DNA from: Lentisphaeria bacterium
GTDB taxonomy: Bacteria > Verrucomicrobiota > Lentisphaeria > Victivallales > UBA1829
Direction of reading: 5' to 3'
Length of the DNA stretch: 23,187 nucleotides
Assembly: GCA_003526375.1 (NCBI GenBank)
Contig: DPDG01000047.1
Location: forward strand, 1 to 23,187
The first letter of the stretch is position 1. Every line of letters begins with the position of its first letter. The position numbers and the translations under genes were made by a program. The notes beneath the pieces were generated by a model. It ran no database searches, had not been told where the DNA came from, and saw only the letters and a list, made by a program, of their open reading frames with translations. Shown piece after piece: positions 7,054 through 16,010 of the stretch.

Positions 7054-8313
7054 ATGAACATCAAACCGGATATCGAAGGATTTCAGCATGACCGGTTCGG
7101 GCTTTTCCTGCACTGGGGATGTTACTCTCAGCTGGGAAAAGGAGAGTGGAACATGTTCTACGAACGGACTCCTGTTGAAGAATATTCCAGGCTGGCCGCG
7201 ACTTTCAATCCGGAATCCTTCGATCCCCGGCAATGGGCGCGCATCGCAAAAGAAGCGGGAATGCGCTATATGATTCTGACAGCCAGGCATCATGACGGAT
7301 TCTGTCTTTTCGACAGCAGAGTTTCGGATTTCACTTCGGTGAAATGCTCTCCAGAACACCGCGACTATGTCGCGGAATATCTGGACGCATGCCGGGAAGC
7401 AGGCCTGAAAGCGGGACTCTACTACTCCGAAATGGACTGGCGTTTTCCCGGATATTTCCACTATAAAACGGATTATGCAAGCGCTGAAGCCATGCGGCGG
7501 CAATGTCACGAACAGGTGCTGGAACTGATGAGTTCCTATGGAAAAATCGACATTCTGTGGTATGACGGGCTCTGGCTGGGGCATGATCCGAAAACCGATT
7601 CCGCAGAATCCCCGGCATTCTGGCGTGGAAAGGAGTTGAACGATAAAGTCCGCCGTCTTCAGCCTCATATCGTAATCAACAACCGTCTGGGCGATCCTGC
7701 CGATTTTGACACGCCCGAAGGAACCATCCGCCCGTCGGAAGACCGGAACCGTTCCTGGGAATGCTGCAAGACAATGACACACGGATGGGGATACTATGGA
7801 GGAACACCGGATGTCTTCACCAGATCGGCGGCGGGAGTAATCAAAGATCTGATCGACTGCGTTTCGGAAAATGGAAATTTTCTGCTGAATGTCGGGGTGA
7901 CTCCCGACGGCAGGCTTCCCGACAAGGCGGTTCGCAACCTTCATGAAGTGGGAGAATGGCTGAAAGTCAACGGTGAATCCATCTACGGAGCCGGAAATAT
8001 AGATTTTCAGAAAGATCACTACGCATGGACAAAAAGAGGAAATTTCTATTATTACCACATGTTCTCTTTCCCGCTGGATGGGCGGAAGGTATTCCCGCTG
8101 ATGAAGGCAAGGATAAAGAATATTTCCATTCTGGGCTCGGACAGAAAACCGGGGGTGGAATACGCTTCAAACGGACGCATCATCGTCACAGGACTACCGT
8201 CCGCTCCGCCGGTGTCTCCGTTTCTAACCCTGAAAATCGAATTTGAATCCCCGCCCGTGAAAATTCAGGAAAAAGACCAGGCGGCATGGCTTACAGGCAA
8301 CGCATGTCCCTGA
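7054..8313 (+). CDS. GH29 alpha-L-fucosidase, cytoplasmic
   Basis: The 419-residue product is a GH29 enzyme, hydrolysing terminal alpha-linked L-fucose. Family hallmarks are FGLFLHWGCYS near the N-terminus, HHDGF (residues 79-83), and DILWYDG, in which D171 is the expected catalytic nucleophile. Also present are NNRLG, WGYYGG and NGNFLLNVGVTPDG toward the end of the barrel, then a short beta domain. There is no signal peptide, so it should act in the cytoplasm on imported, fucosylated fragments. Six bases separate it from the DUF4838 stop, with AAAAGGAG overlapping that stop, so it is co-translated as the last gene of locus A. The acid/base residue of GH29 is not conserved enough to name here. 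Confidence 0.93.
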   Translation: MNIKPDIEGFQHDRFGLFLHWGCYSQLGKGEWNMFYERTPVEEYSRLAATFNPESFDPRQWARIAKEAGMRYMILTARHHDGFCLFDSRVSDFTSVKCSPEHRDYVAEYLDACREAGLKAGLYYSEMDWRFPGYFHYKTDYASAEAMRRQCHEQVLELMSSYGKIDILWYDGLWLGHDPKTDSAESPAFWRGKELNDKVRRLQPHIVINNRLGDPADFDTPEGTIRPSEDRNRSWECCKTMTHGWGYYGGTPDVFTRSAAGVIKDLIDCVSENGNFLLNVGVTPDGRLPDKAVRNLHEVGEWLKVNGESIYGAGNIDFQKDHYAWTKRGNFYYYHMFSFPLDGRKVFPLMKARIKNISILGSDRKPGVEYASNGRIIVTGLPSAPPVSPFLTLKIEFESPPVKIQEKDQAAWLTGNACP

Positions 8314-8334
8314 TGATACCGTTCCTCCGGGAAA

Positions 8335-8362
8335 CCGCGGCAGAGAAATGCCGCGGCTTCCC
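8335..8362 (+). terminator. Hairpin after the fucosidase gene, probable terminator
   Basis: A perfect 8-bp GC-rich stem, CCGCGGCA (8335-8342) with TGCCGCGG (8349-8356), has the 6-base loop GAGAAA and lies 22 bases after the fucosidase stop. The bases after it (CTTCCC) are a poor U tract, so it may be an inefficient intrinsic terminator or an RNA 3'-end stabiliser. Confidence 0.5.
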
Positions 8363-8639
8363 ATATGAAATTCACGATAAATCGCCTTTCCTGCAGCTTA
8401 ACATGGTTCATTACCTCGCTATGCCTGTGGTTCCGTTCCGGTCTGCTGGCTAACCTTTACCCATACCGGATTGTCCAGCTTACAGATGCCAGTTTTTGCT
8501 TGGCGCATTCATACAGCCTCCTCATATTTTTATAGAAGACAGTATAACATCTTGTTATTCATTTATAAAAACTTAAGCATCTGGTATCTGTAAAGAAACA
8601 CATTCAGAACCGGATGCAGCATTGAAAAACCGGGTGAAA
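8363..8639. other. Convergent intergenic region between loci A and B
   Basis: This region separates the ends of two converging clusters. No strong terminator for the minus-strand cluster was found. The only coding signal is a 29-codon frame listed separately (8419-8508). The stretch 8520-8590 is AT-rich. Nothing else recognisable is present. Confidence 0.5.
8419..8508 (-). CDS. Possible 29-residue small protein
   Basis: An ATG at 8508 follows a perfect GAGGAGG (8523-8517) at 8 bases. The frame encodes MRQAKTGICKLDNPVWVKVS, then nine more residues, and stops at 8419. A second ATG (MNAPSKNWHL, stop) overlaps in another frame. No family is recognised and no good promoter is seen. It could be a real small protein, the scrap of a lost gene, or chance. 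Only the ribosome-binding site quality argues for it. Confidence 0.25.
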   Translation of the reverse strand: MRQAKTGICKLDNPVWVKVSQQTGTEPQA

Positions 8640-10955
8640 TCATTCCTGAAGAAGCATTTCAGGAAAAGAAGCGGGATTATGAGGAAGAGCACCTGTATAG
8701 GAACTTTCTTCGCCGGATTCCGCATTGCCGCGATAACGGGCAGGCAAAATCTTCAGTTTATGATTCACCGTAATCCTGATCCCGAGCGCTTCCAGCGGAA
8801 TCCGCATGATACATTCCCAGCTGCCGCTGCCACGACACACCACACTCTCCCACGGGGCGTTCCAGCGGAAATCATATCCCGCCGCCTCATATTTCACCCC
8901 GGGGGGCGTCACGGCAAAATGGTAATACTGTCTGCCGTCCGGCGGCATGAGGAACAACTCCGCGCGATCCCCGGAGGGAAAACGCCCGGAATGAGGCGTC
9001 TTCTGCCGTTCCAGCCGTTTCATATCCGGTTCGACACACTGGAACCTCACATAGAGGTTCCGGTGGTCGTGAAGCAGAAGCACTTTCGTTTCGGCGGATG
9101 CATCCCTGGAACGGAGTCCGGCGATTTTCAATCCGTCAATCTTCGAAGCCTGTTTCCATCGGGAGGATTCGAAATCCATCAGGGCTTTTGCATCGCCGCC
9201 GCTGAAGGGAATGCCGAAAATGTCCGGATTGCTCAAGGCGGCAGTCCGCGCGAGATATTCGAAACGCCTGCGCTGATCTCTCACCAGTTGTTTTACGGCA
9301 GGCGAATCCGCCTTCTTATCCGCGGATTCCAGCTTGGAGCGCAGTTCCTTTTCCAATCCTGCACGGCGGATATAAAGCTCCATAGACTGCACGGCGTTGT
9401 CGTTATACATGGAGATCCGCCCACTGGCGTGCCATGCCTTGCGGATCGCCGCATAGTATTCCTTCATCGGAACCGCCGCAGGACCGTAAACACGTTTCAG
9501 ATATTCGTCCCGCAACGTCTGCGGACTCTGCGTGGAATCCAGCATCAGGCGACTCAGGACCCAGTATTCCATTGCGGAAACATCCCATGCGCCGGCGAGC
9601 TTGTCATCCTTTTCGCCGCCGCGCCGCACATCGGGATAAGTCTCCGTGGAAAGAAAATGATGAATCCCGATGGAGTTCCAGAAATGCAGATTTTCAGCAG
9701 CTGCGTCTGCAACCGGACGAGGGAAATCGCTTGCATCGCCCCAGTATTCATAGATGCCGACACGGGCGCCGCACTTTGCCCACTCCCGGCTTCTCGCACC
9801 CCATTTCTCATTCCCTTTCGCGTTGACGGAAACCTTGTCATTTTTCGGGTATGGGCAATAAATCACAGTCAGTTTCGGATGGGGTTTCACTTTCGGCGGA
9901 ACCGCGGCATACAGATACCCGAGCGTTTCCGCTTCCAGATGCGGATATCTCTCCAGCATCGCCTCCACAATCGCATTCAGATAGAGGAAATACTGCGTGG
10001 AGCGGAATGCGTCGTCATCCGAAGCCAGCACGGTTCCATCCTCAAGAGGGATCGGTTTCCGGCATCCGGGACAATTGCAGAGACTCCAGGTATCCCCGAA
10101 GCCGAAATGCACCTTGCGAATCCGCGGCGTCATATCCTGTTCCAGCCGTGCCAGCAGCTCCCTGACCAACGCCTCGCGCCCGGCAGGATTCGTATAGCAG
10201 AGCTGCGGGCCGTAATGCTCGTATTTTTTGCGCTTTCCCTCCTGCCATGCGTAATATTCCGGATGCGCCTCAAAATACTTTTCATTCGGCAGAAAACGCC
10301 CGAATTCATACGACAGAACTCCTGCAAAAAAGAGATCCTGATAGGCCAGAATATGATACTTATTGTAAAACATGCCGCTGGAATTGGAATAGTTGCGCCG
10401 CCCCCAGAGGCTCGTCTGCGGGTCATAATGAACGTTGACCAACCCGAACTGGCGATAGTTCCATGACGGCCGCCCCCGGAAATTCGTCTTCCTGAATGCG
10501 AGATCGGCATCCGGAGTGAAAAGCGCTTCCCCGTCCAGCACCGGACGGGGAAAAATGAGATCCGTATTCAGGTCAAACAACCGGAATACGCCGTTGATGA
10601 CGCCCCCGTCCTCCGGTCCCGAAATAAACAGCTTTTTCCCCTGTTGCTTCACGACCCAGCCGTCGGAATTCCCGATAAAGCGGAAATCCTCCGCCGGAGC
10701 ATAAAACTCTTTCCCGAGGAATATCTTATGATTGTCTAAGGCGGTCGGGGCATGATAAATACCGGGTTCTGCACCGGAAATACGGGCAATCCACTTCTGC
10801 AGTTCCTGCGCAGCAAAGCGAATCTCCGCGGAAGGCGCCTCGGGTACAACAATCTCCGAAACTGTCCTGCCGCCGGACGCAACGGGAAATGCGGCATACG
10901 CGGCAAAAGCACCGAAAGCAAGAAAAATGACGGTCAACTTCTTCATCGGGGACAT
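8640..10955 (-). CDS. Secreted DUF4838 (GH163-like) protein, locus B distal
   Basis: The 771-residue product begins with a signal peptide (KKLTVIFLAFGAFAAYA). The ATG at 10946 (MKKL) may be the true start, since GAAAG lies 9 bases before it while 10955 has the same element directly abutting. Domains are an N-terminal alpha/beta part (about 25-155), a DUF4838 core with FGFGDTWSLCNCPGC (D288, C293, C295, C298), YEYWGDASDFPRP near residue 405 and GAWDVSAMEYW, and a C-terminal CBM9-like domain (NLYVRF, GDRAELFLMPPDG, WECIMRIPLEALGI). It aligns throughout with the 11740-14115 product, so the two are tandem paralogues separated by one small gene. By family link it may hydrolyse GlcNAc-containing glycans outside the cytoplasm. 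It is the last gene of the minus-strand cluster, and its start lies 4 bases from the preceding stop. Confidence 0.88.
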   Translation of the reverse strand: MSPMKKLTVIFLAFGAFAAYAAFPVASGGRTVSEIVVPEAPSAEIRFAAQELQKWIARISGAEPGIYHAPTALDNHKIFLGKEFYAPAEDFRFIGNSDGWVVKQQGKKLFISGPEDGGVINGVFRLFDLNTDLIFPRPVLDGEALFTPDADLAFRKTNFRGRPSWNYRQFGLVNVHYDPQTSLWGRRNYSNSSGMFYNKYHILAYQDLFFAGVLSYEFGRFLPNEKYFEAHPEYYAWQEGKRKKYEHYGPQLCYTNPAGREALVRELLARLEQDMTPRIRKVHFGFGDTWSLCNCPGCRKPIPLEDGTVLASDDDAFRSTQYFLYLNAIVEAMLERYPHLEAETLGYLYAAVPPKVKPHPKLTVIYCPYPKNDKVSVNAKGNEKWGARSREWAKCGARVGIYEYWGDASDFPRPVADAAAENLHFWNSIGIHHFLSTETYPDVRRGGEKDDKLAGAWDVSAMEYWVLSRLMLDSTQSPQTLRDEYLKRVYGPAAVPMKEYYAAIRKAWHASGRISMYNDNAVQSMELYIRRAGLEKELRSKLESADKKADSPAVKQLVRDQRRRFEYLARTAALSNPDIFGIPFSGGDAKALMDFESSRWKQASKIDGLKIAGLRSRDASAETKVLLLHDHRNLYVRFQCVEPDMKRLERQKTPHSGRFPSGDRAELFLMPPDGRQYYHFAVTPPGVKYEAAGYDFRWNAPWESVVCRGSGSWECIMRIPLEALGIRITVNHKLKILPARYRGNAESGEESSYTGALPHNPASFPEMLLQE

Positions 10956-10959
10956 CTTT

Positions 10960-11712
10960 CTATTTATCTTCCGTTATGTAAAATGCTGCGACTTTTCCAT
11001 CTATGATCTGACATTCCATGAATGCGGCATCCGGGGGAGCGGTAAATGGTTTGGAGCCGGGAAAATCACTCTTCCAGTTTCCGTAGAAGGTAAAATTGCG
11101 CTTCCAGAAATCACGCTGGTTTTCCAAAACACGCCCCTCTTTATCCAGAAAACGGATGTAGACGCCAATGTTTTTCTTCGGATTGCCCGCCCCTTCCCTG
11201 CGCAGAGATACACGATAGGTCTTTCCAGCCGCCACCGGAACAGGATCGGTCAGGGTCATTCCGTAGCGGGAATCGGAAACTTCCAGATAATTTCCCTTTC
11301 CGCCCTGCCGTATCTGCGATTGCGTTGTCCGTGCATAGCCGGAATAGTTGTCCTTTCCCAATTTGAATTCCGGATTGAGGTTCAGGTATTTTGCCGACGA
11401 CACCGGCTCGAAACGAACGTTTTTCACCTTCTGCTTCAAGCGGAGAGTCGCCTTTTTTGCAAAGTATGGCGTATAAAACTCCTGTACAAACGTATTATTT
11501 TTGATTCCCCGGTATCTCTTACCCTCCGAAACAAGGATTCCGCCAAGCGGGATGTTCCCGTCCGCATCCGTGAAGCGAAGCTGCCAGGACGGTGTTTCCG
11601 CCGAAGAGAATGTTACGCGGTAAATGGTATTCGGCTGAACCTCAGTGCTGAAATCCGCGGCACTCAGACACATTCCCAACAGTAAACCTGCCAAATAAAG
11701 CATTCTTTTCAT
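10960..11712 (-). CDS. Secreted protein with NPEF module, shorter paralogue
   Basis: The 250-residue product has a signal peptide (MKRMLYLAGLLLGMCLSAA). A short N-terminal beta-rich part (about 20-105) starts STEVQPNTIYRVTF and ends VKNVRFEPV. The second module begins LNLNPEFKLGKDNYSG (residues 110-125), with VPVAAGKTYRVSLR after it, and matches the second halves of the 3159-4166 and 14134-15132 products. Its first part is about 80 residues shorter than theirs, so it looks like a trimmed relative. GGAAGGA precedes the ATG. It sits between two DUF4838 genes, and a non-catalytic, possibly carbohydrate-binding partner role is inferred. Confidence 0.78.
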   Translation of the reverse strand: MKRMLYLAGLLLGMCLSAADFSTEVQPNTIYRVTFSSAETPSWQLRFTDADGNIPLGGILVSEGKRYRGIKNNTFVQEFYTPYFAKKATLRLKQKVKNVRFEPVSSAKYLNLNPEFKLGKDNYSGYARTTQSQIRQGGKGNYLEVSDSRYGMTLTDPVPVAAGKTYRVSLRREGAGNPKKNIGVYIRFLDKEGRVLENQRDFWKRNFTFYGNWKSDFPGSKPFTAPPDAAFMECQIIDGKVAAFYITEDK

Positions 11713-11739
11713 AGATTTCCTTCCAATCTTTTCATTTTC

Positions 11740-14115
11740 TTATTGCATTTCCAGATACAGATTCTGGAATCCGCTCATCTGGTGAACCTGTCCGCCGTTC
11801 CAGCTTCCGAACGGACCGCAGAACATGCCGCTGATCCGGTTACCGATATTCAGATTGATTCCGAGATCGTTCAGCGGAACTTTGAACACTGCTTCAAACG
11901 CATCGGAAGTCTTTCGGACTTTTGCAGTAAAACCGCAGTCGAATTTCGCATTATAGCCTTCCGCATCATACAGTGCTCCATGGTTGTTACAGGCGAGCTG
12001 GAAATATCTGCTGCGGTCAGGCGGCGCCAGGAAGAATTCAAGAGTCATACGGGTATTCGCCCCATTCTTCCAGATCTGATCGCGCGGATACTTCCTGCCC
12101 GGTTCACATGCCAGTTCAGGCAACTGCAGCATTCCCTGTTCCGCCGACATCGGCAATCTCTGCGACCATTTGACATAAAGATTCAGCCGGTCATGCAACA
12201 GGACAATTTTCGCATCTTTGTTTCCCGGCAGCTTCTCCATTGCTTTTCCGTAAGGACGCAGGCCGTCGATCACGCCCCCCTTGTCCCAGAACGGAGAATC
12301 GAAATCCTCGTATGCCTTTGATGCATCCGCAGAGCAAGGCACGTTCAAGGTCAGCGTATCGGGAATGTTTCCGGCGACTTTCACCAGATGCTCAAAGCGG
12401 TTCCGCAGATTCTTCACCAGTTTTGCACTCACCGGATGAACCACTGTCCTTTCCGCGATGCAAAGGGCGTCGCGCATCGCTTTCTCATTGCCCTTCTTCA
12501 GGATGTAATAAGAGGCGGAGTTGTAGGAAATGTCATTCCAGTAAGAAGGGAACGCATCGCTGTACCAGGCCTTGCGGAGAATCGCATAAAAGCCCTCCAC
12601 CGCAGGCGCGGCTTCGCGGTAAGCGCGGCGGAAGTATTCCTTGCGGAGTTTTTCCGCATCCTGCGACGAGTCCCACATCAGGCGTCCGATGCACCAGTAT
12701 TCCACTGCGGAAACATCCCATGCACCGGCAAGTTTGTCATCCTCCGGTTTCCGCCGGCGCACGTCCGGATAGGTTTCAAGAGAGAGGAATGTGTCGATTC
12801 CGAGAGAGTTCCAGAACCGCATATCCTTCATGGCCGTATCCGCAATCGGGCGCGGAAAATCGCTGGAATCCCCATAGTATTCATAGATGCCGATATTCTT
12901 CCCCGCATCCGCCCACTCGCGGCTGCGTTTCTCCCAGACTTTGTTGACCGGCTCCGTAACCGGAACCTTATCATTTTTCACGTAGGGACAGAAAATCACG
13001 GTCAAATTCGGGTGCAGTTTCACCTTCGGCGGAACAGCGGCATAGAGATACGCCAGCGTCGATATCTTCAGCCCCGGACGGGCTTTCGCAACCGCGTCCG
13101 CAATCCGGTTCAGATAACAGTAATACTGCATGGAGCGGAATGCGTCGTCACCTGGCTTCAGCAGAGTTCCGTCCTCACAGCGGATCGGCTTCAGGCATTC
13201 GGGGCAGAGACAAAGGTCCCAGGTGTCCCCGAATCCGAAATGAACTTCCGTTATCTCCGGCGTCATGTCACGCTTCAGAGCGGCAAGCGTCTCCTTGACG
13301 ACGGCTTCGGTTCCTTCCCTGTTCGTATAGCAGATCTGGGTTCCATAATGTTTGTAGGGATGGCGCCTGCCCTCTTTCCAGCCGTAAAATTCCGGATGCC
13401 GTCCGAAATATTTTCCGTTTGCCAGCAGGGTGCCGTATTCGTATGTGACGGAGGAGGAAAAAAAGCTGGACAAAGAAGACAGGATATGATACTTATTGAA
13501 GAACATTCCACGGTAATTCGCAAAATTGCGCATGCTCCATTCATGAGTCCACGGATCGAAATGCACATTCACAAGGGAGAAACTGCGTTCCTTCCAGCTG
13601 GGAACAACCCGGAAGTCCGTCTCTCCGAAGCTCAGATCCGGCATACGGGAATAGACAGCCGCAGAGTCCTCATCCGGGCGCGCAAAGATCAAGTCCGTAT
13701 TGCGGTGCAGCAACTCATACACACCATTCAGGACTCCGCGGTCCAAAGCACCGAAAATATACAGATTCCTGCCTGCCGCCCGGACAGCAACACCGTCAGT
13801 CCCTTTTGTTGCCGCAATATCCACGGCATACCCCTCGGCAAACTCTTTGCCGAGATATATTTTCGTATTCTTCGCGGTAGTCGGGGCATGATAGATGCCG
13901 AGCTCCGCGCCGCTGATCGCCTTCACCCACTTCTGAAGCTCCCGCGCTGCTGTCAGAACAGGTGCGGAAGGTGTTTCGGGAACAATGATCTCGGCGGCGG
14001 GAATTCCGCCTTTTGCAATCGGCAAAGAGGAATGCGCGGGAGATTCCGTCTCCGTAACACATCCGGCACAGAGCAGGAACAGCAGCGGCAGTAAAATTTT
14101 CCGGCAGTTTCGCAT
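11740..14115 (-). CDS. DUF4838 (GH163-like) lipoprotein, locus B proximal
   Basis: The 791-residue product begins MRNCRKILLPLLFLLCAGC. The A-G-C at 17-19 is a probable lipobox with C19 lipidated; Cys at -3 is unusual. It would then be membrane-anchored, unlike its two paralogues in the window. Domains follow the same order: an alpha/beta N-terminal part (about 30-165), a DUF4838 core with FGFGDTWDLCLCPEC (D297, C302, C304, C307), YEYYGDSSDFPRP near 410 and GAWDVSAVEYW, and a CBM9-like C-terminus (NLYVKW, MTLEFFLAPPDRSRYF, FEAVFKVPLNDLGI). GH163 membership is from family knowledge; activity on GlcNAc-type glycans is inferred. AGGGG lies about 10 bases upstream. A 27-base gap separates it from the next gene. 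Confidence 0.88.
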   Translation of the reverse strand: MRNCRKILLPLLFLLCAGCVTETESPAHSSLPIAKGGIPAAEIIVPETPSAPVLTAARELQKWVKAISGAELGIYHAPTTAKNTKIYLGKEFAEGYAVDIAATKGTDGVAVRAAGRNLYIFGALDRGVLNGVYELLHRNTDLIFARPDEDSAAVYSRMPDLSFGETDFRVVPSWKERSFSLVNVHFDPWTHEWSMRNFANYRGMFFNKYHILSSLSSFFSSSVTYEYGTLLANGKYFGRHPEFYGWKEGRRHPYKHYGTQICYTNREGTEAVVKETLAALKRDMTPEITEVHFGFGDTWDLCLCPECLKPIRCEDGTLLKPGDDAFRSMQYYCYLNRIADAVAKARPGLKISTLAYLYAAVPPKVKLHPNLTVIFCPYVKNDKVPVTEPVNKVWEKRSREWADAGKNIGIYEYYGDSSDFPRPIADTAMKDMRFWNSLGIDTFLSLETYPDVRRRKPEDDKLAGAWDVSAVEYWCIGRLMWDSSQDAEKLRKEYFRRAYREAAPAVEGFYAILRKAWYSDAFPSYWNDISYNSASYYILKKGNEKAMRDALCIAERTVVHPVSAKLVKNLRNRFEHLVKVAGNIPDTLTLNVPCSADASKAYEDFDSPFWDKGGVIDGLRPYGKAMEKLPGNKDAKIVLLHDRLNLYVKWSQRLPMSAEQGMLQLPELACEPGRKYPRDQIWKNGANTRMTLEFFLAPPDRSRYFQLACNNHGALYDAEGYNAKFDCGFTAKVRKTSDAFEAVFKVPLNDLGINLNIGNRISGMFCGPFGSWNGGQVHQMSGFQNLYLEMQ

Positions 14116-14133
14116 GAATCCGTTTCCCCTGTG

Positions 14134-15132
14134 TTACTTATCCATTTTCATGTCTTCCTGAACAACTCTGATATGCTCAAACGCAACATCCTTTCCGCCG
14201 TAAACCAGCATCCGCAGGTAAGCCGCATTGTCAGGCGCGATGAAATTCGCCTTTCCGGAACCTTCCGCCTTTTTGACCAGCAGAGTGCCGCCTCCGTTTT
14301 TGATCTGTTTCATGTCCCGGTCAAAAAAGATGACTTGTATCCGCGCCCCCTGAAGTGGATTCGGAGCAAGTTTCGCATCAATGACGTAATTCTTTCCCGC
14401 TTCGACCGGAACCGGATCACTGCTTGCCCAGCTTGCGACATTCAGATAAAAACCGTTTTTGTCTGGTCGCTCCACCATACGGATATTGATTCCGTATCCA
14501 GCCTGTCCGAAACCGGAATGATCGTATTTGCCCAGTTTGAAATCGGGATTGATGTTGAGCCCGTCTTCCGTGAAAGGTTCCAGCTTCACATCATCAACAT
14601 ACAGCCTGTTATCCTGCGACGGATTCTCGAAACGCACTTTCACCTGTGTGGCGCCGGGAGCAGGATAGAAGACATCGGTATATGTTCTGAATTGATTGGA
14701 CAGCACCGCCTTATGATAGGAAAACAAGATGTGCGGATTGCAGTATTTTTTCGTCTCCGATGAAAAAGCCAGTCCCCAGCCGGGCAGTTTCATTCCCTTG
14801 TTTCCCCGGTTGACATCGTAAAAAGCACTGTTCAACTGAGGATTCTCCTCCATGCAGTCCGGTCCGACAGAACGGGCGCGGAACGTCAGAATGTATTTTG
14901 TCTTCGGATCCAGCTTCACCGCTTTGAAAATCGCCGTGGATTTCGGACTGAGTTCCAAAATGCGTCCGCTTTCCCCCTCCGGTGCGTTCACCAGAGCGGC
15001 ACCGCGCGAGATGCCCTCCAGCGAAGGAGACAGCTTTTCCGTTCCGTTGAAATTCTCGCTGAGCAGTGGTTCCGCGCAAAGGATTGCGGCTGTTGCGGCA
15101 AGGAGACTCAAAGTCATTTCTGTTTTCATCAT
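14134..15132 (-). CDS. Secreted two-module, probably beta-sandwich protein (locus B)
   Basis: The 332-residue product has a signal peptide (MTLSLLAATAAILCA) and two beta-rich modules. The first (about 25-188) contains TKYILTFRARSVGPDCMEENPQ, closely like FRARIKGPHVIEENPQ in the locus A protein, and ends LYVDDVKLEPF. The second begins LNINPDFKLGKYDHSG (192-207) and includes VPVEAGKNYVIDAKL. It is the full-length counterpart of the 3159-4166 product and holds the same position after the prepilin-like gene. The second ATG (15129) may be the true start: AAGGGA is spaced 7 bases from it, too close to the first. No catalytic motif was found; carbohydrate binding is inferred. Confidence 0.8.
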   Translation of the reverse strand: MMKTEMTLSLLAATAAILCAEPLLSENFNGTEKLSPSLEGISRGAALVNAPEGESGRILELSPKSTAIFKAVKLDPKTKYILTFRARSVGPDCMEENPQLNSAFYDVNRGNKGMKLPGWGLAFSSETKKYCNPHILFSYHKAVLSNQFRTYTDVFYPAPGATQVKVRFENPSQDNRLYVDDVKLEPFTEDGLNINPDFKLGKYDHSGFGQAGYGINIRMVERPDKNGFYLNVASWASSDPVPVEAGKNYVIDAKLAPNPLQGARIQVIFFDRDMKQIKNGGGTLLVKKAEGSGKANFIAPDNAAYLRMLVYGGKDVAFEHIRVVQEDMKMDK

Positions 15133-15201
15133 CTTTCCCTTCTGTTTATGTTATGTTTCATGTTGTGTTCTCATTTCATACCGTGTCTGTCCGTCAGCAA
15201 G

Positions 15202-15939
15202 TCATTTCCATCCGGGCATCACCGCCGTCCTTACTCCGGAACTGTCGAAAGGCTTCGTATTGCTGATGTGGGCATGATACCAGATCAGGCTTCCGCGAAT
15301 CTGTTCCGCATGACCGTCCGCCATCAGGTGTCCACCGCTCCCGTTATGCCAGTTCGCTGCATAGTCGATGCTCCAGTATTTTGTATAGGGCCCGGCGGCA
15401 GGTTTCGTCTTGATGTCCATCGCACTGTCTCCGAAGAGCATCTGCATGACCGGCAACTTGATCCGGGAATAAAGCTGCGCGGATGTTCCGTTGACAGAGT
15501 AAACATGAAACCAGTAATTAGCGCCATATATATTGTCATTGTCAGGTTTTCCCTTCTTCCGCAAAATTCCGGTGGGGCAATACCACGCTTTTCCATAATC
15601 CGGGCGGGAGGAATACGGATTGTAATCGGAAGCCTGTCTGCCTCCGGCATATTCCACAATCAGACGGTTGGTATTGTCATTTTTCCCGGACATGTAGGGA
15701 ATGAAATCCTTGTTGTCGTGCACATAGCCGACATAACCGACTCCGATTTGTTTCAGGTTACTCAGGCAGAGCGCACTTCTGCCGGCTTCCCGGGCCTTGC
15801 TCAACGCCGGCAGAAGTAATGCCCCCAGAATTGCAATTATCGCAATTACAATGAGTAATTCTATCATGGTAAATTCACTGACGACCATTCGGAGCTTTCT
15901 GCGGAGCGCAAATGTTTTCCGAGCGGCAACTTTTTTCAT
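15202..15939 (-). CDS. Prepilin-like protein with H-x9-DG motif (locus B)
   Basis: The start at 15939 is chosen because AAAGGGG lies 6 bases upstream; an open frame to 15999 would run into the operator. The 245-residue product has a basic leader of 22 residues, then FTMIELLIVIAIIAIL (F23, E27 at +5), a hydrophobic helix and a soluble domain. It ends with WHNGSGGHLMADGHAEQ, an H-x9-DG motif. The residue before F23 is Glu, not the Gly expected by classical prepilin peptidases. The locus A protein has the same kind of departure (Tyr). It is the first structural gene after the locus B promoter and sits in the same slot as its counterpart. It is envelope-associated by family; its link to enzyme export or display is inferred. 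Confidence 0.88.
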   Translation of the reverse strand: MKKVAARKTFALRRKLRMVVSEFTMIELLIVIAIIAILGALLLPALSKAREAGRSALCLSNLKQIGVGYVGYVHDNKDFIPYMSGKNDNTNRLIVEYAGGRQASDYNPYSSRPDYGKAWYCPTGILRKKGKPDNDNIYGANYWFHVYSVNGTSAQLYSRIKLPVMQMLFGDSAMDIKTKPAAGPYTKYWSIDYAANWHNGSGGHLMADGHAEQIRGSLIWYHAHISNTKPFDSSGVRTAVMPGWK

Positions 15940-15979
15940 ATCATACCCCTTTGACTTATTTTCAAATTCGAAATCTCTT

Positions 15980-15999
15980 TTGCTACATCGTAGTAGCAA
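15980..15999. promoter_or_regulatory. Candidate LacI-family operator of locus B
   Basis: TTGCTACATCGTAGTAGCAA is a 20-base palindrome centred on CG with eight of ten base pairs symmetric, including a perfect 7-bp outer arm. It starts 11 bases downstream of the -10 box, where a LacI-family repressor would block transcription. The adjacent LacI gene (16057-17079) is the obvious candidate regulator. Confidence 0.65.
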
Positions 16000-16010
16000 T
16001 CTTCTCTTTA

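Noticed and set aside
8622..10466. A 614-codon open frame on the plus strand opposite a DUF4838 gene
   Set aside because: It is fully antisense to a gene with clear signal peptide and family motifs. Its protein is rich in Arg, His and Phe with no recognisable domain, as expected from codon bias on the other strand.
12388..14094. A 568-codon open frame on the plus strand opposite the DUF4838 lipoprotein
   Set aside because: Same composition signs of an antisense shadow; no motif and no plausible ribosome-binding context.
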